Positions 1-5,157 of a stretch of DNA of 5,157 nt are shown here, piece after piece. The number at the start of each line of letters is the position of its first letter. Within the stretch, counting starts at the first letter, position 1. Source of the stretch: Acidobacteriota bacterium. Its GTDB lineage: Bacteria; Acidobacteriota; Thermoanaerobaculia; Thermoanaerobaculales; Sulfomarinibacteraceae. Position numbers and translations under genes: made by a program. The stretch spans positions 1 to 5,157 of the forward strand of contig DAOWFV010000059.1 in assembly GCA_030637805.1 (NCBI GenBank), given 5' to 3'. Below the pieces are notes generated by a model, which worked only from the letters and a program-made list of their open reading frames with translations, had not been told where the DNA came from and did no database searches.

Positions 1-36
1 GGAGGGCGCGTGGTCATCGGTACATTGTGCCAAGAA

Positions 37-68
<32 letters not shown>

Positions 69-260
69 TCCGGCGCGAGGAGTCGATCATGGCGCTGGTA
101 CGGGTTGCCCGCGTTTGGTCGCTGTGACCCCCGGCTGTAAGCGGCTGATCTCTCCCAGACTGCCGCTGCATCCGATGCTGAGTTACCCGACCGAGTCCGG
201 TCAGCGCGCCCAAGCGCGGGCAATACGCTTGGAAAACCCGTATTGCTTCCCAGCGTCGAC
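69..260. other. Structured non-coding spacer between the inverted heptamer arrays
   Basis: I see no gene, tRNA or rRNA here. Frames that cross it owe their length to the repeats and resemble nothing known. It has several inverted repeats: AGCGGC 140-145 with GCCGCT 162-167, GCAT 168-171 with ATGC 175-178, CCAAGCG 210-216 with CGCTTGG 226-232, and GCAATACG 220-227 with CGTATTGC 239-246. The last two overlap and cannot form together. With its arrays, the unit 39-290 could be a palindromic mobile repeat or a structured RNA; neither is shown. Confidence 0.4.
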
Positions 261-290
261 AATTCCGAATTCCGAATTCCGAATTCCGAA
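261..290 (-). repeat. TTCGGAA heptamer array, right inverted copy
   Basis: On the plus strand this is AATTCCG repeated four times plus AA, so on the minus strand it reads four TTCGGAA units plus TT. It is the exact reverse complement of 39-68 over all 30 bases. It contains three EcoRI-type GAATTC sites. It begins 17 nt downstream of the nagZ stop, next to a GC hairpin. Confidence 0.95.
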
Positions 291-292
291 CT

Positions 293-307
293 CGCCGCGA
301 AGCGGCG
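293..307. repeat. Perfect 6-bp inverted repeat just after the nagZ stop
   Basis: CGCCGC at 293-298 and GCGGCG at 302-307 flank GAA (TTC on the minus strand). It touches the nagZ stop codon (308-310) on one side and lies 2 nt from the TTCGGAA array on the other. Together with the 313-329 hairpin it gives two tandem GC hairpins at the end of the operon. There is no T-tract, so its role as a terminator is uncertain. Confidence 0.55.
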
Positions 308-1348
308 TTATTGCGCCGCTTTGCGGCGCGCGTGCTCCCACAGTTGGGCGACAGTCGTATCGTCGGGGGCCGGCACGGCGGCGCCGCGCTGGCAGAGATC
401 GCGGCGTAGGGTCCCCATGCGGGCGGCCATCTCGAGTAGTCGGCTGCCGAGGCCCGAGTCGGCGGCCGAGAGCTCGGTGAGGTGAGAGGATATCTCCTCG
501 AGCCGGTCGAACGCATTGCACACGAGCACGCCGTGGTTGCGTGCGCGCAGGGCGGCGTCGACCCGCTCAGGGAGATCCCCCCAGCCCTCGAGGGCGCCCA
601 TTTCGAGGTCGTCCGAGAGAACCACCGGCGCTCCCGGCAACCCCGCTGCCCGCTCCACAACGGCGCGGGAAAGGGAGGCCGGTCGCTCTGCGTCGCCGAG
701 GCCGGGCACCACGACATGCCCCACCATGACGACGGGGATCTCGGATGCGAGTGCCTCGAAGACGCCGAGGTGGCGTTTGAGCTCCTCCTCGCCGGGGTCG
801 AATATCGGCAACTCTTCGTGAGTATCGGTCGGCACTGCGCCGAGACCGGGAAAGTGCTTACAGCACCCTGTCACGCCCCACTCGGCCAGACCCTCGGTGA
901 ATATGCGGGCGAGGACTGCGACCCGCTCCGGGTCGTCGCTGAAGCAGCGACCCTGCCGGTCGAGGAGTCCGTTGGGGTATTTGAGGTCCACAACCGGCGC
1001 CAGGTCGAGGTGGATGCCGAGGCTGCAGCAGGCGGCGCCAGCTGCCTCGCCGAGGGCACGGACGGCGCGACGACCGGCGGTGCCGGCCTCCGCCGCCGTG
1101 GGGAGATCGCCCCACAGACCCTCGAGCCGATTGACAACGCCTCCCTCGAGGTCCACCGCGACGAAGGGTCGTGGCTCCAACTCCTGCAGGCTTGCGACCA
1201 ACTCCCGGGTCTGCTCCGGCGAGTCGATGTTGCGAGCGAAGAGAATCACCCCGGTGGGCTGGACCTGCTCCAATACCCTCCGTTCTTCGGCGCCGAGCCT
1301 GACCGACGGCAGACCCACCACGAGTGGCATCGACTCAATTTTCATCAT
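308..1348 (-). CDS. nagZ: Beta-N-acetylhexosaminidase, glycoside hydrolase family 3
   Basis: The 346-residue product (E. coli NagZ has 341) should remove N-acetylglucosamine from 1,6-anhydro-muropeptides in the cytosol during peptidoglycan recycling. No signal peptide is seen. Motifs in order are GVILFARNI, AVDLEGG near residue 65, CKHFPGLGAVPTDTH with the acid/base pair Asp175 and His177, MVGHVVVPG, and VVLSDDLEMGAL with the likely nucleophile Asp246. The usual DSH is DTH here, a mild change. The start has two adjacent ATG codons (1348 and 1345); AAGG at 1352-1355 is 3 or 6 nt away, so the second may be the one used. The gene starts within the last codons of mutS, which suggests translational coupling. 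Its last codons lie in a GC-rich hairpin, and the TAA is at 308-310. Other GH3 exo-hexosaminidases remain possible, but the short single-domain form fits NagZ best. Confidence 0.95.
   Translation of the reverse strand: MMKIESMPLVVGLPSVRLGAEERRVLEQVQPTGVILFARNIDSPEQTRELVASLQELEPRPFVAVDLEGGVVNRLEGLWGDLPTAAEAGTAGRRAVRALGEAAGAACCSLGIHLDLAPVVDLKYPNGLLDRQGRCFSDDPERVAVLARIFTEGLAEWGVTGCCKHFPGLGAVPTDTHEELPIFDPGEEELKRHLGVFEALASEIPVVMVGHVVVPGLGDAERPASLSRAVVERAAGLPGAPVVLSDDLEMGALEGWGDLPERVDAALRARNHGVLVCNAFDRLEEISSHLTELSAADSGLGSRLLEMAARMGTLRRDLCQRGAAVPAPDDTTVAQLWEHARRKAAQ
313..329. repeat. Perfect 7-bp inverted repeat in the last nagZ codons
   Basis: GCGCCGC at 313-319 and GCGGCGC at 323-329 flank TTT. 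The hairpin encodes part of the RRKAA end of NagZ. On the minus strand it is followed by AATAA rather than a run of T, so it is not a standard intrinsic terminator, though it could slow RNA polymerase or protect the transcript 3' end. Confidence 0.6.
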
Positions 1349-3941
1349 CCACCTTGGCCCGCAGCTCGGCGAGCAGGTTGAGTGCCTCCAACGGGGTCAT
1401 GCCATTCAGCTCGAGGCGTCGCAGACGGTCTGCCACCTCGTCCATCGGCGAGCGAAAGAGGTCGAGCTGGTTGATACGATCGGCCGTGGCGTTCGGTGGC
1501 GTCTGGATCACAGGGTCGCCGGTCACATTGAGCTCATGGCGCTCGAGGTTGGTCAACACCTGCTCGGCTCGGCTGCACACCTCCTCGGGGACTCCCGCCA
1601 GACGGGCGACGTGGATGCCGTACGAGTGGTCTGCGGGGCCCTCGACCACCCGGTGAAGAAAGAGGATGGAGCCGCGCCACTCCTTCACCGCCATGGACCG
1701 GTTCACCAACCGCGGCAGCAAGCGGGCGAGGTCGGTGAGCTCGTGGTAGTGAGTGGCGAAGAGGACGAGAGCCGCGTGGTCCTCGCGGTCGTGCAGGTGC
1801 TCGACGATCGACCAGGCCAGGGACAGGCCGTCGAAGGTTGCGGTCCCACGACCGACCTCGTCGAGGATGACCAGGGAGCGGGGGGTCGCGTGGTGGAGGA
1901 TGTTGGCGGCCTCGGTCATTTCCACCATGAAGGTGGACTCTCCCCGAGCCAGCATGTCGGAGGCGCCGACCCTGGTGAAAATTCGGTCGGTGAGCCCGAT
2001 CACCGCTTCCGCGGCCGGTACGAAAGAGCCGGCGTGCGCCATCAAGGTGATGAGTGCGTTCTGCCGCAAGTAGGTGGATTTCCCGCCCATATTGGGTCCG
2101 GTGAGAAGCACGATTTGGGATGAATCCGGTTCGAGTCGGCAATCGTTGGGGATGAACGGCGGGTCCCGCTGCACCTCCTCGAGTACGGGGTGACGCCCTT
2201 CGCTGATGTTGATCCCCGTTTCTTCCGCCATGATCGGGCGGCAGTAACCCCAGTGTCGCGCGCGATCGGCGAACGCGGCCAGTACGTCGAGGCGGGCGAC
2301 AGTCGCCGCAGCGGCCGCAATCCTCTGCGCATGGACCGAGAGATCGTCCACCAGCTCCTGATACAGCTGCCGTTCGCGCGCGATCGCGCGCTCCTCGGCG
2401 GAAAGAATGCGGGCTTCCAGCTCCTTGAGCTCGGGGGTGACGAAGCGCTCGGCGTTGGTCAGGGTTTGGCGGCGGTCGTAGTCCTCGGGGACCCTGTCGA
2501 GCTTGGACTTGCTGATCTCGATGTAGTAACCGAAGACCTTGTTGTAGCGCACCTTGAGCGAGGAAATCCCGGTGCGCTTGCGCTCTCTGGCCTCGATGCC
2601 GGCAAGCAGCTCCCTACCACCGCGAGCGAGGTTTCGCTGCTCGTCGATCTCCTCGTCCCACCCGCCGGCGATCGCGCCAGATCCGACCACCTGAGGCGGC
2701 TCTACCGCGAGACGTCGGTGGAGGGTCTCGGCCAGATCGGTCATTGGATCGAGGCCATCGGTGAGCTGGCGCAGTCGGGAGCAGGTGGCGTTCTCGGTGG
2801 CCCGCCGAACCCCCGGGAGGAGGTCGAGCCCGGAGCGGAGGCCGTGCAGCTCACGAGGGGTTGCGAGGCCGAGTCCGACCCGGGCCGCCAGGCGCTCCAG
2901 ATCCGGCAGGTGTTCCAGCGCCGTTCTCAGGCTCTCCAGGAGATCGGGATCGTCCACCAGCTCGGCCACAGCCCGGTGACGCTCTGCTATCTCCTCGAGA
3001 TCGATGCTGGGTCGCACCACGCGGTCTCGTAGCAGTCGCGAGCCCATGCGGGTCCGAGTTTGGTCGAGAATGCCCACCAGCGAGCCCTTGCGCGTCCCGT
3101 CAGCCGCCCGTTCCACCTCGAGGTTGCGCAACGTAGCGCGGTCGATGACCAGGGAGTCGCCGATCTCCCGGCACACGAAGGCGCCAAGGTGGTGAAGGGC
3201 GCCCTTCTGGGTGCTCTCGAGATAGCCAAGGAGGGCGCCTGCCATGCCGACAAGGGGCTCTCCGGAATCCAGTCCGAAGCCTCGCAGTGAACCGACATCG
3301 AGGACCCGCCGCAGGCGCTGCTCGCCGGCGCTCGGGGAGAAGGCCTCGGACGGGACCGGTGTCACGGTGGGCGCGGGAAGCTCGGGGGGCCAGACCTTCT
3401 GCCAGCCGGCCCAGTCCTCAGAAACCAGAATCTCACGTGGGCGCAGGCGGGCGAGCTGCTCTGCGAGAGATTGGGAATCATTGCAGCGAATGCCCTCGAA
3501 GGTGCCTGTGCTGATCTCGATCCAGGCCATGGCCGCGGCCTCGTCGTCTCCGCCGAAGGCGGCGAGGTAGCAATGCTCGGAGCCGTCAAGGAGCTCGGTG
3601 TCCGAGATCGTGCCCGGTGTGTGGGTGCGGATGATCTCGCGGCGGACCAGACCCTTGGCCTTGGCGGGGTCCTCTACCTGCTCGGCGACCGCAACACGGA
3701 ACCCGGCGTCGAGGAGCTTGCCGAGATAGCCGTCGAAGGCATGGTAGGGGACGCCGCACATGGGCGCCTCCACCGAGTCGTTCTGACGGCGGCGGGTGAG
3801 GGTGATGCCGAGCACGGGAGCTGCCTGCTGCGCATCCTCGAAGAAGAGCTCGTAGAAGTCTCCCATGCGGTAGAGCAGGAGAGCGGATCCGGCCTGCTCC
3901 TTGAGCGCGAGGTACTGCTGGAGCATGGGAGTCATCTTCAC
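1335..3941 (-). CDS. mutS: DNA mismatch repair protein MutS
   Basis: The 868-residue product (E. coli MutS has 853) recognises mispaired and looped DNA and starts methyl- or nick-directed repair with MutL. The N-terminal domain has MGDFYELFFEDA, with the mismatch-wedging Phe29 and Glu31 of the F-x-E motif. The connector, lever and clamp regions follow; LKVRYNKVFGYYIEISKS is a typical clamp-region stretch. The ATPase has Walker A GPNMGGKST at 615-623 (Lys621), the signature loop LARGESTFMVEM (Ser669), Walker B LVILDEVGRGT (Asp694, Glu695) and ATHYHEL (His731). QLDLF at 825-829 fits a beta-clamp binding motif, and a C-terminal tail with MTPLEAL resembles the tetramer-forming segment. GTG at 3941 is chosen by its ribosome binding site. 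A longer frame to an ATG at 4097 would add 52 residues encoded by the hairpin repeat, with no MutS similarity. The last codons overlap the nagZ start by 14 bp. All key residues are present, so it should be active. Confidence 0.98.
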   Translation of the reverse strand: MKMTPMLQQYLALKEQAGSALLLYRMGDFYELFFEDAQQAAPVLGITLTRRRQNDSVEAPMCGVPYHAFDGYLGKLLDAGFRVAVAEQVEDPAKAKGLVRREIIRTHTPGTISDTELLDGSEHCYLAAFGGDDEAAAMAWIEISTGTFEGIRCNDSQSLAEQLARLRPREILVSEDWAGWQKVWPPELPAPTVTPVPSEAFSPSAGEQRLRRVLDVGSLRGFGLDSGEPLVGMAGALLGYLESTQKGALHHLGAFVCREIGDSLVIDRATLRNLEVERAADGTRKGSLVGILDQTRTRMGSRLLRDRVVRPSIDLEEIAERHRAVAELVDDPDLLESLRTALEHLPDLERLAARVGLGLATPRELHGLRSGLDLLPGVRRATENATCSRLRQLTDGLDPMTDLAETLHRRLAVEPPQVVGSGAIAGGWDEEIDEQRNLARGGRELLAGIEARERKRTGISSLKVRYNKVFGYYIEISKSKLDRVPEDYDRRQTLTNAERFVTPELKELEARILSAEERAIARERQLYQELVDDLSVHAQRIAAAAATVARLDVLAAFADRARHWGYCRPIMAEETGINISEGRHPVLEEVQRDPPFIPNDCRLEPDSSQIVLLTGPNMGGKSTYLRQNALITLMAHAGSFVPAAEAVIGLTDRIFTRVGASDMLARGESTFMVEMTEAANILHHATPRSLVILDEVGRGTATFDGLSLAWSIVEHLHDREDHAALVLFATHYHELTDLARLLPRLVNRSMAVKEWRGSILFLHRVVEGPADHSYGIHVARLAGVPEEVCSRAEQVLTNLERHELNVTGDPVIQTPPNATADRINQLDLFRSPMDEVADRLRRLELNGMTPLEALNLLAELRAKVDDEN

Positions 3942-3949
3942 CGGATCAT

Positions 3950-3954
3950 CCTCC
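3950..3954 (-). promoter_or_regulatory. Ribosome binding site that decides the mutS start
   Basis: On the minus strand GGAGG (3954 to 3950) is followed by 8 nt and then GTG at 3941-3939. That spacing favours GTG at 3941 over the ATG two codons later at 3935 (spacing 14). The site lies 2 nt from the base of the hairpin (3957), so folding of the element in a read-through transcript could affect ribosome access. Confidence 0.6.
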
Positions 3955-3956
3955 AC

Positions 3957-4134
3957 GTCCGCATATCTCGCCGGGTTTCGTCGCGAGGGCGGCGAGGTGC
4001 TGTGCCCAGTGGTGTTTTCGATCCGAGGGGCGCGGAGGCATACTTGATAGTACGTCGAGCACCCCGAGGTGAGAAAACGGCGCTGGTTGCGGTGCATCGC
4101 CGGCCGCAGCAGGAACCTGGCGAGATATGCGGGC
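3957..4134 (+). repeat. 178-bp long imperfect hairpin element, candidate structured RNA or palindromic mobile repeat
   Basis: The stretch folds on itself around a TGAT loop at 4045-4048. The base is the strongest part: 3959-3972 is the exact reverse complement of 4119-4132, and pairing continues over 3957-3979 with 4112-4134 (20 Watson-Crick and 3 G-U pairs). Further helices are 3988-3995 with 4097-4105, 3997-4004 with 4088-4095, 4006-4019 with 4073-4086, 4027-4030 with 4062-4065, and 4041-4044 with 4049-4052. My hand count is 56 Watson-Crick plus 11 G-U pairs. All 11 G-U pairs need the plus strand as RNA; on the minus strand they become A-C mismatches. Tandem G-A mismatches occur at 4020-4021/4071-4072 and 4025-4026/4066-4067. 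The element fills almost the whole lipoprotein-mutS gap. It could be a MITE-like or REP-like repeat, or a non-coding RNA. No clear target-site duplication was seen. Confidence 0.75.
4047..4075 (-). promoter_or_regulatory. Weak sigma70-like promoter candidate for mutS inside the hairpin element
   Basis: On the minus strand, TTCTCA (4070-4075) and TACTAT (4047-4052) are 17 nt apart, each matching 4 of 6 consensus bases. They lie about 105 bp upstream of the proposed mutS start. In GC-rich DNA such a match is expected by chance fairly often, so this is only a candidate. If real, the hairpin element would supply the mutS promoter. Confidence 0.15.
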
Positions 4135-4149
4135 TAGTCACGCTCGCCC

Positions 4150-4677
4150 TCACCCGGTCAACGGAGGGAACTCGGCCAGCACCCGCCACACAGACTTTTT
4201 CAGTATTTTCGCCGGTTCGATGACACTCATCGTGATCTCCGAAATCTGTCCCGACCACAGAATCTGCGAGGTGAGGGGGTCGAGCATCTTGATGATGAGC
4301 GTGCCGCTCTGGTGTGCACTGGTGGCGTAGGACCTTGGCATGGGGTCGGCACCACCGCCTTCGGGTGCGACCTGCGGCGCTTTTGCCCCGCGGAAGATGA
4401 GGTCAAAAGCAACTCTGAAGTCCGGGGTGCCGTCCTCGATACGAGTGTAGCCGCGAGCGGTGAGTTCCTCCTCGAGTGCGGTGCGGACCATTTTCTCGGC
4501 CGGGAGATAGCGGGTGTAGTCGGCGTCCTTGCTGTCACTTGCAAAACGGAAGGTCTTCCACTCGAGAAACGGGGTTGTTTTTGTGTACTCGACACGCACG
4601 GGCAACTCGGATGTCGAGCTGCAGGCGCCGGCCAGAAGAACTGCGGCGACCGCGATTGGGATCGAGAGTCTAACCAT
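4150..4677 (-). CDS. DUF4136-type lipoprotein
   Basis: The 175-residue product begins with a short basic N-terminus, a hydrophobic stretch (IPIAVAAVLLAG) and the lipobox-like AGAC, with the lipid-carrying cysteine at residue 19. It should be exported, acylated and held in the envelope by signal peptidase II processing. The rest fits DUF4136 lipoproteins: VRVEY and WKTFRF near the N-terminus, LEEELTARGY with a following DFRVAFDL, then SGTLIIKMLD and ILWSGQ. The molecular role of this family is not known. ATG at 4677 is chosen because GGAGG at 4684-4688 sits 6 nt upstream; the in-frame GTG at 4680 would be only 3 nt away. The gene ends with TGA at 4150-4152, 15 nt before the base of the hairpin element that separates it from mutS. 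Family assignment rests on motif recall, so it is slightly less certain than the lipoprotein call. Confidence 0.85.
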   Translation of the reverse strand: MVRLSIPIAVAAVLLAGACSSTSELPVRVEYTKTTPFLEWKTFRFASDSKDADYTRYLPAEKMVRTALEEELTARGYTRIEDGTPDFRVAFDLIFRGAKAPQVAPEGGGADPMPRSYATSAHQSGTLIIKMLDPLTSQILWSGQISEITMSVIEPAKILKKSVWRVLAEFPPLTG

Positions 4678-4733
4678 CACTACCCTCCCCGTCGTCTCGG
4701 GCCGTTGCCCGCGGAACGAATCTCCCAGTGGAT

Positions 4734-4774
4734 CTAGCCCGCACTTCTCACCAGGTGTCTACTGCGGACGGCGA
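4734..4774 (-). repeat. Single diverged arm of the dispersed hairpin repeat
   Basis: Read on the minus strand from 4774 to 4734, this stretch matches plus-strand 4097-4137, the right arm of the long hairpin element, at 34 of 41 positions without gaps. Shared blocks include TCGCCG, CCGCAG, ACCTGG and TGCGGGCTAG. It lies in the 120-bp gap between the acylase stop and the lipoprotein start. It holds nested short inverted repeats (CCGCA with TGCGG, and CAC with GTG around CTG), so a single arm could itself form a small hairpin. The partner arm would fall inside the acylase gene and is not present, so this is a solo or truncated copy. Confidence 0.7.
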
Positions 4775-4796
4775 ATCGCGGTTTCACGCCAAGCGA

Positions 4797-5157
4797 TCAT
4801 GGAACCAGCGTCAGCACGCTCTCGGTCGGACCGGGGAGCAGAGGCGTCGCCACGCCCTCCACCCAGGCGTCGTGCCCGGCACCGAAGTACGGCGACAGGG
4901 GGTGCCCACTTTGCCCTCCGGGCATGTGAAAGTACCCCTCGTCCTCGCGCCCCGGCGAGACTGCCAACCTTTCGGAGGCGCCCCAACCGGGAGACTGCAC
5001 CCGCGGCATATTGCTGTCGCCGGGCAGCGTCCGCCGGGGCATGTCGAGCCATCGGGAGAGGGCCGGCATTGCCCGGCTCAGCGGATGGCGCATGGACAGC
5101 GTGTTGCGGGCGCCCCATGTCTGGTCTGCGAGTTCGCCGCCGAGCTCGGCGAAGTAC
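4797..5157 (-). CDS. Penicillin acylase family protein (peptidase S45), C-terminal part
   Basis: Only the last 119 residues are present; the reading frame is open to the window edge (first full codon at 5156) and ends with TGA at 4797-4799. The translation shows TWGARN, then RHPLS, a LPGD segment, GASERLAVSPG and HMPGGQSGHPLSPYF, followed by HDAWVEG and a final LTLVP. This order is typical of the C-terminus of penicillin acylase-type N-terminal nucleophile hydrolases, which cleave amide bonds of penicillins, acyl-homoserine lactones or related substrates. Family members are usually exported and self-cleave into two chains; the catalytic serine, linker and signal peptide would lie beyond the window. 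The fragment reaches a normal family end, so the gene seems intact here. The substrate cannot be told from this part. Another open frame over the same bases (4759-5118) lacks these motifs. Confidence 0.88.
   Translation of the reverse strand, partial: YFAELGGELADQTWGARNTLSMRHPLSRAMPALSRWLDMPRRTLPGDSNMPRVQSPGWGASERLAVSPGREDEGYFHMPGGQSGHPLSPYFGAGHDAWVEGVATPLLPGPTESVLTLVP

Noticed and set aside
69..260. Possible tRNA or integron attC site in the spacer
   Set aside because: No T-arm consensus, anticodon stem or acceptor stem, and no attC core sites (GTTRRRY/RYYYAAC pair) could be found.
482..1381. 299-residue plus-strand open frame
   Set aside because: Antisense to nagZ over almost its full length; its codons follow the nagZ codon bias rather than a protein of its own.
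897..2123. 408-residue plus-strand open frame
   Set aside because: It is antisense to the strongly supported nagZ and mutS genes, has no recognisable motifs, and such long frames are common opposite GC-rich genes.
3942..4097. N-terminal 52-residue extension of MutS from an ATG at 4097
   Set aside because: The bases belong to the hairpin repeat, MutS proteins normally begin near MTPMLQQY, and the GTG at 3941 has a well-placed GGAGG.
3954..4142. CACG on both sides of the hairpin (3954-3957 and 4139-4142) as a target-site duplication
   Set aside because: The copies are at different distances from the element ends and only 4 bases long, so chance is a sufficient explanation.
4715..4765. Promoter for the lipoprotein gene using minus-strand TAGACA as a -35 box
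   Set aside because: No acceptable -10 box lies 16-19 nt downstream; the TAGACA is part of the repeat arm.
4759..5118. 119-residue minus-strand frame overlapping the acylase end
   Set aside because: The overlapping frame ending at 4797 carries clear penicillin acylase motifs; this one has none.

Overview
This window looks like a piece of chromosome from a GC-rich, diderm (Gram-negative-type) bacterium. It carries a cytosolic NagZ-type peptidoglycan-recycling enzyme, a lipoprotein with a lipobox and a periplasmic-type penicillin-acylase-family enzyme. No gene points to one phylum. The gene mix and repeat style would suit Acidobacteriota or another environmental GC-rich lineage, but this is a weak inference.

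All recognisable genes lie on the minus strand, read from right to left. First comes the C-terminal 119 residues of a penicillin acylase-family protein (4797-5157, cut by the window edge). A gap of about 120 bp follows, holding a 41-nt repeat arm. Next is a DUF4136-type lipoprotein (4150-4677). A 208-bp gap follows that is almost filled by one long imperfect hairpin (3957-4134). Then comes mutS (1335-3941), which overlaps the start of a nagZ-type beta-N-acetylhexosaminidase gene (308-1348). The last 307 bases hold no convincing gene. They contain two GC-rich mini-hairpins around the nagZ stop and a perfect 30-bp inverted repeat made of TTCGGAA units (39-68 and 261-290), enclosing a structured 192-bp spacer.

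mutS and nagZ overlap and are probably translationally coupled. Without the hairpin element, the lipoprotein and mutS would be only about 30 bp apart, so the element may have been inserted into an existing operon. The genes do not form one pathway: they cover mismatch repair, muropeptide recycling, an envelope lipoprotein and an exported amidohydrolase.

The most unusual signal is the 3957-4134 hairpin. Hand pairing gives 56 Watson-Crick pairs. It also gives 11 G-U pairs and two tandem G-A motifs that exist only if the plus strand is the RNA. A diverged copy of its right arm (34 of 41 identical) lies at 4734-4774, so it belongs to a dispersed family.
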